From Acidobacteriota bacterium (GTDB taxonomy: Bacteria; Acidobacteriota; Thermoanaerobaculia; Multivoradales; SZUA-115), in NCBI GenBank assembly GCA_003231035.1, contig QIHU01000332.1, positions 1-16,259 on the forward strand: 16,259 nt of DNA, written 5' to 3'. Below the pieces are notes generated by a model, which saw nothing but the letters and a program-made list of their open reading frames with translations, had not been told where the DNA came from and ran no database searches. Below are positions 6,648-14,473 of this stretch, one piece after another; the first letter of the stretch is position 1; each line of letters opens with the position of its first letter. A program made the translations under genes and the position numbers.

Positions 6648-6842
6648 GTAATCAAGAAATGGCTCGGGTACCGCGACGCGAAACGACGCCAAGGTGCCGG
6701 TTTGAAGTTGCCAGAACTCGATCACCTCCGGGGAATCATTCACCGACTGGCGGCTCTTCTGGTGCTCCTCGAATAGCTCGACGCGGCCTACGACCAGACT
6801 ATTGTTGACCCGTTTACGGCAGAAGAACTGGGGCTGGGGTGA
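6648..6842 (+). pseudogene. C-terminal remnant of a type ISP restriction-modification enzyme
   Basis: In the frame starting GTA-ATC-AAG the plus strand encodes VIKKWLGYRDAKRRQG, then LPELDHLRGIIHRLAALLVL, an in-frame TAG (6774-6776), then LDAAYDQTIVDPFTAEELGL and a final TGA at 6840-6842. I recognise this as the conserved extreme C-terminus of type ISP (single-polypeptide) restriction-methyltransferase proteins, from memory of the family and not from a search. All upstream coding sequence (nuclease, helicase, methyltransferase) is missing and is replaced by the IS21 end at 6647. It is the only plus-strand coding trace in the window, and it is dead. Confidence 0.7.
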
Positions 6843-7176
6843 GCAATACCGAGAGGGCACGAATGCTACAGGTACCTACCACAAGCTGGAAGATGCTGCG
6901 TTCCCCACTGCTCGACAGCTGGACTACTGAATCCCCGGCTAGAAGGTGAAGCGAGGATCACCCACGACTACACTCGAACCACGGCCGACGTGGGTCAGTT
7001 TCCGAGCGGTGCCAACACATAGCCCAACAGCTCCGCGACGTACTTGATCAGTGCAAGCCCGCCCTGCGATGAGTGGTGGGCGATTCTGGCTTGTACTCCT
7101 GCCGCCAAGCCCCAAGAAGGCGACGGGATTCGCCCTGCGATGAGAACCAGTTCTCGTTGAGGCACTCATCTGGGAA
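6843..7176. other. Relic intergenic DNA with small repeats
   Basis: No gene seen. It holds the single 18-bp repeat at 6991-7008, a 14-bp direct repeat CGCCCTGCGATGAG (7060-7073 and 7131-7144), and a perfect inverted repeat GAGAAC-ca-GTTCTC at 7142-7155. The inverted repeat lies about 20 bp past the stop codon of the 1,280-residue gene. It has no T-run, so it is not a convincing terminator. Confidence 0.5.
6991..7008. repeat. Third unit of the 18-bp GGTCAGTTTCCGAGCG-type repeat
   Basis: TGGGTCAGTTTCCGAGCG, same orientation as the units at 6465 and 6488, differing from the second unit by one base. It lies about 500 bp from them, on the far side of the type ISP remnant. Confidence 0.65.
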
Positions 7177-10100
7177 CTACATTCCTCTACGTCGGTGCTC
7201 CGCGTCTTCGTCGTATCGCCGACCGTCTCGTTCGTAGGACTTGGCCAGTTGCCGCAGAATCGCGGCAGTTCGCGGCCATCGTTCACTGAATCTCTCGGCC
7301 TGTTCGAAATAGTGGGCAGCGAGGTCCCGTTCCTGGTCTCCTCCTTCGAACAGGGAACGTGTCGTTACTCCTCGGCTGTTGGAGAGATCCGTCCTTAGTC
7401 CGTCTTCGATATCAGGGCTTTGGAGGATCTCAAGAAGGTCACGAACAGCGCGCCCTACTAGCGAACCATCCACATCGGTTGGGCCCCGTGCAAGTGTGTG
7501 ACCAATGTAGATGTCGCCCACCTCACGGCGACCTGATTCCTCTAGTGCCTGGCGAGCCTGTGTCACCCACTCCTTTAGCACGTCGGCGTCCACGGAGCCA
7601 TCCTCACGTTGCCCAGGAATCCTCCTCCAATTGGCTAGAAGCCGATAGGCGTTCTTGGCGACTGTTGCGAGCCTTTCCTCCTCCTCAGGTTCGACTGCCG
7701 TCTCGGCGCCAGAAGTAGTCGTGTCTTCAGCATCTTTGGTCGCACGAGGCCGGAAGACCCGCTTGATGATGTCCACGAAGAAGCTAGGGTCCTGAGAGAG
7801 CATCTTGCCTAGGGTTGGCGGACCTCCAGAGCGCTCAAAAACGGGTAAGAAGGCCCATTCGAGCTTCGCCAGACGCAAACTGTCCAGCTCTGAGCCTTCT
7901 AGGAACTTGAACAGCTCAGCCAGGTTTGTGGTCTGTGACAATGGAGCGAACTTCGACTTACCGGCATCACTTGACTGGATGGCCTCAAGGGATTCGGCGA
8001 GCAGCGCTGCTCGCTCCGATGAGATCCCCTGCTGTTGGCGACGATAGAGGCTGACGAGGTCGAGAGCAGCTCCAGGGCGTCCGGTATCGAGCAGACGCCT
8101 AGCGGCAAGGTCGACGTACTCAAAGTCGGCACCAAGACCTACAGTGCTGAAGTTCCGCCAGAAGGCCATCACAGTCTCCGTCCCGATGTTGTCTGCCTGC
8201 TCCCACGCACGAGGATAGTCCCGGCTGTGAAGCAGGAGTCGCGCAGCTTGGAGAGGGGTTGGGTGGCAAACCTCTAAGTACCGCACAAGCCACTCCCAGC
8301 CCTCAGCCTGGCAGCGCCTAGAAAAGTAGCCCGCTGCAAATTCAACCTCGTTCTCGTCAGCCGAATCGAACAACTCAAGGAAGTGAGTCTCATGCTCATG
8401 GCGGTTACCTTGCGCAAGCGCGGAACCCACAAGCCATGGGGTTGGAGTCGACAGCGCGAAGCTCTTGAGATTGCTCCAATCGTTTGACTTGGCAAGCTCT
8501 ACGACAGCTCCCTTGCGAAGCTTGGCGAGAGCATCCTCATATGAGGGGAAGTCAGTTGGGTCGATCTGAGGCAAGTCCGGCATCTGACGCTCAAAGAGCC
8601 ACCTATGAGTATCTCTGGGATCTGCCGGCGCAAGGCGTGTTGCTGTTGCATCGATAACCGCAACCTGGTCCTCTGGGAGAGCCCAGTCCGCACTGGCAGG
8701 ATTCCGATGTCGTGCAACCGTCGAACGGAGTGCCTCCCATATTGCTGTCCGAGTTTCTGGATCTAGGATCTGCTGCTGCTGATCAGCCTCATTGAGTTTC
8801 TCAAGCAGTGCCGAGCGAATGTGCGGAGGAAGATCGTCGATCCTCTTGATCAGTGTCAGCCATCGGTCCGAATCTCGATCAACATCTGCAAGGACGCGGG
8901 AGGAGATTCCCTCAACATAGCTAGATTTCTGCTGCTGCGAGACTTCAATCTTGTTTGGTTTCCAGTCCCGGAATCGCGGCGCGCTGATGTCGCTCGCGCT
9001 GCGCTGCCCACCGGGAAGCAGAGACAGCAGCAGTTTCCAACTAACAGTCTGGTGACGCTCCCGTAGTCCATCGATCGCAGCAAGCCGTCTCTCGACGGGA
9101 ACGGAGTTCTGCGGGTACCAAGGTAGAAACAGCGCGATAAGACTCGCCAACGGCCGATTCGAGAGTTGGCCACCCGAATCGATTTCATCCAGCCGAGCAA
9201 GTAGGTCAACAACGAGGCCGAAATGATCGGACGACCAGGCGCAGATCTCGAGCGCCCAAAGTAGGCTGCAATGTTGGGAGCTTGGCCAGAGTAAGCTCCC
9301 GTCCTGAGTTGAGCCACCAAAGATGTTGGCGAGCACGGGGGCATCTCCGCCCACGCCAACGCGAACTGCTTCAAGGAACTCAGAGGGAGCTGCTTCAGCG
9401 AACAACGACATTACATCTGCAAGGGATACCCAGAGAGAGCATGTGGCATCACCATTGGCTGCCTCAAGCACTTCTCGAATGATCCAGCCGGCCCACTCAC
9501 TTCCGGTGATTGAGGCTCCCTGGGGAGTGAAGTTGCCGTAGGACCCAAGGAGCGCAAGAGTCGTCGCAAGACCGCGTCGAAGGTCGGGTGAATACAACCC
9601 CCGCCCACCTGATGTGGCTGCGGTCCAGCGATAGAGTTGTGAACGGCCTGGGTTCGGGTCAGTCTCGGAGAAGACCGTCCTGGTAGTTTCGTGGAAAAAC
9701 TCGAGGTCATCCTTGCGCAGTTCGACGCGAAGAAGTAGCCAGGCGTCGAAGTGAGAGACGACGCCAAGCGCGCCGCCAAGCCTCACAAGAAGAGGGTCAC
9801 CTCCTGCAACGAGAGCGGCGATTTCCTCTCGAAGCTCGTCATAGGGAATACTGGCCACTTTCTCAACGAGATCGCGGTCCGTGTCGGTGTCGTCCCGCCA
9901 ACGCCCCACCAGCACCATACGTCGGACCGTCTTGGTGGCAGGTGTTCGCGCCCAGGCCGGCTCATAGAGCTCTGGCTTTCTTGCTAGACGCCGACGCGCC
10001 GCTATCAGGCTAAGCCGTGCAAGCTTCCCGACCTCGACGGCTTCGCGCTCTGGGACACCTTCAGCTCGAAGGATGTCGCTAACAATGAGCGAGTCGATCG

Positions 10101-11007
10101 GTTGCAATTCAATGTCGGCCACTCCGGAACCCGCTCTCGGCACGATGAGGACATGAGGAGTTCCCTCCGTGAACTCCGAAGCGACTTCCTCGGTGCGAGC
10201 GACTAGCACGAGAGGAGTCTTGTGTCCCCGGAGTCGTCTCCATGTCTCTACTCTGTCGATGAACGCAGTTCGGGCGAGCAGGGCTTCTCCGTTCATCGGC
10301 TCTTCGGCTTGCCCGAGCGCCGCAATGAAAGCGAGCACTTCGTCAGGGCTCGATCCACGAATCGTGACAATCTGCCCTTCCTGACCGAGCCGGTTTCGCA
10401 GCTCAGCTGCTGCCTCGGCCCGACCAGAGGTGACAATCGCTGAAGGGAAGGCCGGCGTCGTTGCAGAAGACCAGTCTTGCCACCAGGTCTGAGCAGTCAC
10501 GAGGCCATATGGTTGAAGACCCACTTTCTCGGAGAGCCATGCATGGGTCACTGGGCAGGACTCAAGCCAAGCATCGATGTCATCGACGCCGAGGGCCCGA
10601 ACCTCCTTCCAGCGACCCGTGCTGGAGCGGTGCTGTGCCCAATCTTCACGCTGCGTCCAAGGCCGGAGGGAAACCGCAACGTAAGTACATTCGTCGGTTG
10701 GCGTGCCGTCCGGCGTCGTCGTTCGCTTAGAGTAGTCGTGATCGGCCTTTGCACGCGGACTCTTATTGACCGAGAGCTCCCAGAGCGACAAGCCTTCCGG
10801 CACGAACGGCAGGGTAGTGTTTGCGTACACGATGCCGTCCCAGCCTCCCAGCGAGACACCTTCCCCGGCTGGAAAGCCAAGCCGAGCAATGCCCTGCCCA
10901 GTCTCAAGGATCAACCGGCGAATCAGCCGCGGTAGCGCACTGCGTGCGCCGATCGAGTCAGCCCAGTGCAGCAAGCCTTGCCGATCAATGAGTCCAGGGC
11001 TAGTCAT
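7177..11007 (-). CDS. Giant multidomain protein, candidate nuclease/STAND-like defence effector
   Basis: About 1,276 residues from the ATG at 11007 (an in-frame TTG at 11019 would add four; numbering here uses the TTG, and neither start has a strong RBS). The N-terminal ~165 residues look like a PD-(D/E)XK-type domain: GWDGIVYA (59-66) supplies an Asp, and LWELSVNKSPRAKADHDYSK (79-98) supplies Glu81, Ser83 and Lys86. Residues 216-275 resemble a degenerate P-loop NTPase: VTIRGSSPDEVLAFI in place of a Walker A, TAFIDRVETW, then PLVLVA. From about 300 onward the protein is helical, and residues about 860-1040 look like TPR- or HEAT-type repeats (QAARLLLHSRDYPRAWEQ, FWRNF). This layout is typical of bacterial immune receptors with a nuclease, an NTPase-like module and a helical sensor, but the assignment is inference. 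The protein is encoded by itself, between the tRNA gene and mobile-element debris. Confidence 0.85.
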   Translation of the reverse strand: MTSPGLIDRQGLLHWADSIGARSALPRLIRRLILETGQGIARLGFPAGEGVSLGGWDGIVYANTTLPFVPEGLSLWELSVNKSPRAKADHDYSKRTTTPDGTPTDECTYVAVSLRPWTQREDWAQHRSSTGRWKEVRALGVDDIDAWLESCPVTHAWLSEKVGLQPYGLVTAQTWWQDWSSATTPAFPSAIVTSGRAEAAAELRNRLGQEGQIVTIRGSSPDEVLAFIAALGQAEEPMNGEALLARTAFIDRVETWRRLRGHKTPLVLVARTEEVASEFTEGTPHVLIVPRAGSGVADIELQPIDSLIVSDILRAEGVPEREAVEVGKLARLSLIAARRRLARKPELYEPAWARTPATKTVRRMVLVGRWRDDTDTDRDLVEKVASIPYDELREEIAALVAGGDPLLVRLGGALGVVSHFDAWLLLRVELRKDDLEFFHETTRTVFSETDPNPGRSQLYRWTAATSGGRGLYSPDLRRGLATTLALLGSYGNFTPQGASITGSEWAGWIIREVLEAANGDATCSLWVSLADVMSLFAEAAPSEFLEAVRVGVGGDAPVLANIFGGSTQDGSLLWPSSQHCSLLWALEICAWSSDHFGLVVDLLARLDEIDSGGQLSNRPLASLIALFLPWYPQNSVPVERRLAAIDGLRERHQTVSWKLLLSLLPGGQRSASDISAPRFRDWKPNKIEVSQQQKSSYVEGISSRVLADVDRDSDRWLTLIKRIDDLPPHIRSALLEKLNEADQQQQILDPETRTAIWEALRSTVARHRNPASADWALPEDQVAVIDATATRLAPADPRDTHRWLFERQMPDLPQIDPTDFPSYEDALAKLRKGAVVELAKSNDWSNLKSFALSTPTPWLVGSALAQGNRHEHETHFLELFDSADENEVEFAAGYFSRRCQAEGWEWLVRYLEVCHPTPLQAARLLLHSRDYPRAWEQADNIGTETVMAFWRNFSTVGLGADFEYVDLAARRLLDTGRPGAALDLVSLYRRQQQGISSERAALLAESLEAIQSSDAGKSKFAPLSQTTNLAELFKFLEGSELDSLRLAKLEWAFLPVFERSGGPPTLGKMLSQDPSFFVDIIKRVFRPRATKDAEDTTTSGAETAVEPEEEERLATVAKNAYRLLANWRRIPGQREDGSVDADVLKEWVTQARQALEESGRREVGDIYIGHTLARGPTDVDGSLVGRAVRDLLEILQSPDIEDGLRTDLSNSRGVTTRSLFEGGDQERDLAAHYFEQAERFSERWPRTAAILRQLAKSYERDGRRYDEDAEHRRRGM

Positions 11008-11019
11008 GGGATGTTGCAA

Positions 11020-11578
11020 TGCTACCGTGTTTTCTTCTTTCTTCGTTCAACCTGCCGGAGGCGACCGAGGGTGACATCGCGCAGGTGGAGCCGGGCCAGT
11101 CGCGATCCGCGCCATCGGCGCTGCCTCGGCTCGATTCATCAGCTTGCCTGAAGAAGTGACCTACTTGCGACTCTCGACCCGGCCAGATCATGCTGGCAGC
11201 CAACGATGGGATCATGTAACTGATTGACCTGACCAGACTTACATGGAGCCATCGAGTGGGCTTGCACCGCTGATCCGTTGACTTAGGCTCAGGAGGTCTG
11301 CCCCAAGTAACAGGCACTTGCGCAGAGCCGGCATCATTGGTGCCGCCAAGATGAGCCCCCATGAGACTCCCTGATACAGCTTCCCTTGAAGCAACCGCTG
11401 AATAGCATCCCGCTGCGCTTCGGCGTAACTCCCTGATCTAGAAGCACTTACGGCCCGAGGCCAGCTCAACCAGTTCCTACCCCGTGCATTCTGGCAACTA
11501 TAGAGCAACGACAGACGCACCTCGGGCATATTGCTCGAAGTCAATGAATCGTAAACTGTTGAAGGGAAAGGGTTTAAA
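11020..11578. other. Gap between the 1,280-residue gene and tRNA-Arg, no gene recognised
   Basis: About 560 bp. The right end borders the 3' end of tRNA-Arg; the left end must carry the promoter and leader of the 1,280-residue gene. Short open frames exist on both strands but have no recognisable product, and one runs through the tRNA. I see no integrase, no second copy of the tRNA 3' end and no strong terminator. This is the likely boundary of the accessory region. Confidence 0.5.
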
Positions 11579-11655
11579 TGGTGCACCCATAGGGATTCGA
11601 ACCCCAAACCTCCTGATCCGTAGTCAGGTGCTCTATCCAGTTGAGCTATGGGTGC
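11579..11655 (-). tRNA. tRNA-Arg (anticodon ACG)
   Basis: On the minus strand a complete cloverleaf is readable. The 7-bp acceptor stem is GCACCCA/TGGGTGC. The D arm is AGCTCAACTGGATAGAGC. The anticodon stem is CCTGA/TCAGG with loop CTACGGA (anticodon ACG). The T arm contains GGTTCGAATCC, and the 3' CCA is encoded (11579-11581). A34 is expected to become inosine through TadA, so this tRNA reads CGU, CGC and CGA. It lies 47 bp downstream of thiG on the same strand. tRNA genes are common island integration sites, and the accessory region begins just past its 3' end. Confidence 0.97.
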
Positions 11656-11702
11656 ACTGGAGAGACGGGGAGTGTAGAGCAATGGGGGGTGGTTTTCAAG
11701 GT

Positions 11703-12032
11703 CTAGGTCAGCAGTCCTTCTAGGGGAGAAGAGGCGGTAGCGTAGAGTTTTCTTTGGATGCGGCCGGCGTGGGCGGCTAGCCAGCCGGCTTCGACGGCCA
11801 GTTTCATGGCGCGGGCCATGCGCACCGGGTCTTGGGCGTCGGCGATGGCGGTGTTCATGAGGACGGCGTCGGCGCCGCGCTCGTCTAGGTTGACCCTGCG
11901 TAGCGCCACGGTCACCATTTCGGTGCCCGTGGCTTCGAACGAGCGCACCATGGTGTCGAGATCGGTGTACTTGCCGGTGCCAAGGATCAAGCGGGACTGG
12001 AAGGTGCGGCCGGCGACGGTCAGCGGCTCCAC
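11703..12032 (-). CDS. thiG: Internally deleted thiazole synthase ThiG (109 residues instead of about 255-260)
   Basis: ThiG builds the thiazole ring of thiamine from deoxyxylulose phosphate, dehydroglycine and ThiS thiocarboxylate. The GTG start at 12032 has GAGG about 9 nt upstream. Residues 1-51 are a normal ThiG N-terminus (LTVAGRTFQSRLILGTGKY, then VTVALRRVNLDE). Residues 53-109 are a normal C-terminus (GADAVLMNTAIADAQDPVRM, then LYATASSPLEGLL). The junction falls at DER-GADAV; about 140-150 residues of the TIM barrel, including the Schiff-base lysine region, are absent, yet the frame is preserved. As written, the product cannot be a working thiazole synthase. The cause could be a true deletion in this genome, a small residual protein or an assembly error. 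It follows panD by 31 bp, with no thiS beside it. Confidence 0.93.
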   Translation of the reverse strand: MEPLTVAGRTFQSRLILGTGKYTDLDTMVRSFEATGTEMVTVALRRVNLDERGADAVLMNTAIADAQDPVRMARAMKLAVEAGWLAAHAGRIQRKLYATASSPLEGLLT

Positions 12033-12063
12033 TTGGGTTGACCTCGCGCGCAGTTTCCGCAGC

Positions 12064-12453
12064 TTAGACCGCCAAAGCGGTTGGCTTGGGCCGTTGGCTA
12101 GAACGCTGTGCGATGCGGTTGCGTTCGTCGACCATCACCACCGTCGGTTGGTGGCCGCGGGCCTCAGCCTCTTCGTACTCGGCGTAGGTGCAGAGGATCA
12201 CCAGGTCGCCGGGCGCGGCTTTGTGGGCGGCGGCGCCGTTGAGGATGATCTCACCCTCGCCGGGAGTGCCGGGGATGACGTAGGTGGCCAGCCGTTCGCC
12301 GTTGGTCACGTTGTAGATCTCGACCCGCTCGTTGTCGAGCATGTCGGCCGCCCGCATAAGGTGTGGATCGACGGTCACCGACCCCTCGTAGGCGAGGTCG
12401 GCGCCGGTGACCGTGGCGCGGTGGATCTTCGATTTGAATAGGGTTCGGCGCAT
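12064..12453 (-). CDS. panD: Aspartate 1-decarboxylase precursor
   Basis: PanD converts L-aspartate to beta-alanine, which PanC then joins to pantoate. The protein has 129 residues from the ATG at 12453 (MRRTLFKSKIHRATVTGADL), the normal family start, with a GAGGAG RBS about 8 nt upstream; the ATG 30 bp further upstream is not needed. The self-cleavage site is present in YEGSVT (Gly-Ser at about residues 24-25), where Ser becomes the pyruvoyl group. VTNGERLATYVIPG and NGAAAHKAAPGDLVI are also typical. The C-terminus (QRSSQRPKPTALAV) is a short basic extension. It starts 26 bp after the panC stop, within the panB-panC-panD operon. Confidence 0.97.
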   Translation of the reverse strand: MRRTLFKSKIHRATVTGADLAYEGSVTVDPHLMRAADMLDNERVEIYNVTNGERLATYVIPGTPGEGEIILNGAAAHKAAPGDLVILCTYAEYEEAEARGHQPTVVMVDERNRIAQRSSQRPKPTALAV

Positions 12454-12479
12454 GGCGCGGCTCCTCGGAATTGTCTGGG

Positions 12480-13334
12480 TCAAGGGAGTGAGAGTTGAAG
12501 GTTGTCGAGCAGGCGGGTGGAATGGGTGCCGTGGCCAATGCGCACGGCCAGCGGTAGCACCACCGCGCCCGCCACCTCGTCGAGCGGCAGGAAGGTCTCG
12601 GCATCGACCACTTCGGCGTACTCGACGGTGGCCAGCGGCTCGCTGTCGAGAAGGGTTCGCAGTAGGGCGCGGATCGCGTCGGCGCGGCGTTCACCGCGCT
12701 CGATCTCTTCGCGCGCGGCGACCAAGGCTCGCTTCAGGATGGTCGCCGCGCGCCGTTCTTCGGGGTTGAGGAAGGCGTTGCGCGACGACATCGCCAAGCC
12801 GTCGTCCTCGCGCACGATGGGCGCGCCGACGATCTCGACGGCCAAGTGGAGATCGCGCACCACCCGGCGCACTAGGGCTAGCTGTTGAGCATCCTTCTTG
12901 CCGAAGACGGCGAGATCGGGGCGCACCAGGTTCAACAGTAGGGTCACCACGGTGGCCACGCCGCGGAAGTGGCCTGGGCGGTGGTCGGCCTCCAGCCCCA
13001 CCGCTGGCGCCCCTTGCAGCTCGACCCAGGTCCCATGGCCGGGCGGATAGACGGTCTCCACCTTTGGCAGGAAGAGGAGGTCGCAACCGGCGCCGCGTAG
13101 CATCTCGGCGTCGCGCCGAGGTTGTCGCGGATAGCTGTCGAGGTCCTCCCCGTGACCGAACTGCGTCGGGTTGACGAAGATTGAAACGACGACTCGATCC
13201 ACCCGTTGGCGCGCTGCCGCGACCAGGGACAGGTGGCCCTGGTGAAGGGCGCCCATGGTGGGCACGAAGCCGACCTTCAACCCTGCCTGGCGCCAACCGT
13301 CCACCCGTTGGCGCAGCGTGTCGACCGCTTCCAC
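12480..13334 (-). CDS. panC: Pantothenate synthetase
   Basis: PanC condenses pantoate with beta-alanine, using ATP, to give pantothenate. From the preferred GTG start at 13334 the protein has 284 residues, the usual family size, beginning MEAVDTLRQRVDGW. It carries the nucleotidyltransferase motif PTMGALHQGH (about 25-34), then FVNPTQFG, FRGVATVV, VFGKKDAQQL and the KMSKS-equivalent MSSRNAFLNPEER. The frame is open back to an ATG at 13481 that overlaps the end of panB by 8 nt, which would add 49 residues rich in Pro, Arg and Ala and not typical of the family. The overlap would allow translational coupling, so the longer form cannot be excluded. The gene looks intact. Confidence 0.96.
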   Translation of the reverse strand: MEAVDTLRQRVDGWRQAGLKVGFVPTMGALHQGHLSLVAAARQRVDRVVVSIFVNPTQFGHGEDLDSYPRQPRRDAEMLRGAGCDLLFLPKVETVYPPGHGTWVELQGAPAVGLEADHRPGHFRGVATVVTLLLNLVRPDLAVFGKKDAQQLALVRRVVRDLHLAVEIVGAPIVREDDGLAMSSRNAFLNPEERRAATILKRALVAAREEIERGERRADAIRALLRTLLDSEPLATVEYAEVVDAETFLPLDEVAGAVVLPLAVRIGHGTHSTRLLDNLQLSLP

Positions 13335-13343
13335 CGTTTCCAG

Positions 13344-13350
13344 CTCCGCC
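13344..13350 (-). promoter_or_regulatory. Ribosome binding site supporting the GTG start of panC
   Basis: GGCGGAG on the minus strand lies 9 nt upstream of the GTG at 13334. It favours the normal-length PanC over the 49-residue N-terminal extension. Confidence 0.55.
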
Positions 13351-13473
13351 CTTTTGCTCTGGGCGGCAAGACTCGTCTCAGCGCTGGGCACTGGAGCCAG
13401 CCGCCGGTCGAGCGGGCCGCGTGCTTGGACTTCGGCTTCGCGTTGCAGGGGCAACGGAAGTTTGCAGACGCCG

Positions 13474-14368
13474 CTAGCCATAGAGCTTCACCGGTTCCGC
13501 CGGCATCGGCACCGTGGAGTCCAAGGGGTCGCCGTAGCTCTCTTCGGCGGCGGGGAAGCGGCCGGCGCGCACGTCGGCGGCAAAGGCGGCGATCGCCTCG
13601 CGCGCCTGTGTACCCTGCTGCGCATAGCGGCGCACGAAGCGCGGGGCGATGCGGTCTTCGAGCCCCAGCAGGTCATGGTAGACGAGCACCTGGCCGTCGC
13701 AGGCCGCGCCCGCGCCGATGCCGATGGTGGGGATCGAGATGCGCTCGCTCACCTCGGCCGCGAGTTGGTTGGGGATGCACTCTAGAACCAGGGCAAAGGC
13801 GCCCGCCTCTTCCATCGCTTCCGCGGCTTCGAGCAAGGCCGCGCGCGCCGCATCGCCGCGCCCTTGGACTTTGAACCCCCCGAACTTGTGGAGCGACTGC
13901 GGGGTCAGCCCGAGGTGGGCCATTACCGGGATCTCGGCGCTGGCCAGTGCTTCGATCACTCCTCGCCGCGCGCCCTCGATCTTGACCGCCTGCGCCCCCC
14001 CTTCTTTGACCAGGATCAGCGCGTTGGACACCGCCTGCTCCGCGCCGAGGTGGAAGGAGCCATAGGGCATGTCGGCGACCAGGAGAGCACGGCTGAGGCC
14101 CCGGCGCACCGCTTTGACGTGGTGGAGCATCTCTTCCATGGTGAGCGAGAGGGTGTCTTCGTGGCCGAGGACGACCATCGCCAGGCTGTCGCCCACCAGC
14201 ACCATGTCGACCCCGGCGGCGTCCGCCTGCCGAGCTTGCTGGAAGTCGTAGGCGGTGATCATCCAACGGAGTGCCCTCTTCGGGCGCCGACGAGATCCCC
14301 GGAACGGTCACCTTGCGTGGGCGCGCGGCGGGTTTCTGGGATATAGCGCCTTGTTTGGATGTAGCCAT
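13474..14368 (-). CDS. panB: 3-methyl-2-oxobutanoate hydroxymethyltransferase, apparently frameshifted near the 5' end
   Basis: PanB makes ketopantoate from alpha-ketoisovalerate and methylene-tetrahydrofolate, the first committed step to pantothenate. The real start is the ATG at 14368 (MATSKQGAISQKPAARPRKV, then TVPGI), which has a strong RBS. After about 35 codons (...EEGTPL) the family sequence continues in another frame from ATG 14262 as MITAYDFQQARQ. A 2-nt loss or 1-nt gain near 14262-14265 explains this. The remaining 262 residues are typical: metal-binding Asp in VGDSLAM and in ADMPYGS, VKIEG, LGLTPQSLHKFGGFKVQGRG, catalytic Glu in LECIP, and GIGAGAACDGQVLV. Translation could restart at 14262 (GAAGAGGG lies about 11 nt upstream), losing only the N-terminal arm. 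Sequencing error, a real mutation and restart are all possible. The stop codon overlaps the possible long panC start. Confidence 0.93.
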
Positions 14369-14373
14369 GTGTT

Positions 14374-14380
14374 CTCCTTT
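14374..14380 (-). promoter_or_regulatory. Ribosome binding site of panB at 14368
   Basis: AAAGGAG lies 5 nt before the ATG at 14368. It shows that translation of panB was meant to begin upstream of the apparent frameshift and not at the internal ATG 14262. Confidence 0.75.
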
Positions 14381-14473
14381 CTCGCGGTTTTGGGTTCCGC
14401 TTGGGATTCGGGAGAACAGGGCAACTGAGCCTTCGTCAGCCAGCAGGGCGCATGGTTGACGGCGATTGCCATC

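Noticed and set aside
11239..11682. Open frame of 147 codons on the minus strand running through tRNA-Arg
   Set aside because: Its N-terminal part (IAQLDRAPDYGSGGLGFESL) is a translation of the tRNA itself, a classic false ORF; the rest matches nothing I know and has no RBS.
12691..13296. 201-codon minus-strand frame inside panC
   Set aside because: Out-of-frame shadow of panC, Arg/Pro-rich with no family character.
13673..14368. 231-codon frame starting at the true panB ATG
   Set aside because: Only its first ~35 codons are genuine PanB sequence; beyond the frameshift it is an Arg/Gly-rich wrong-frame reading of panB.
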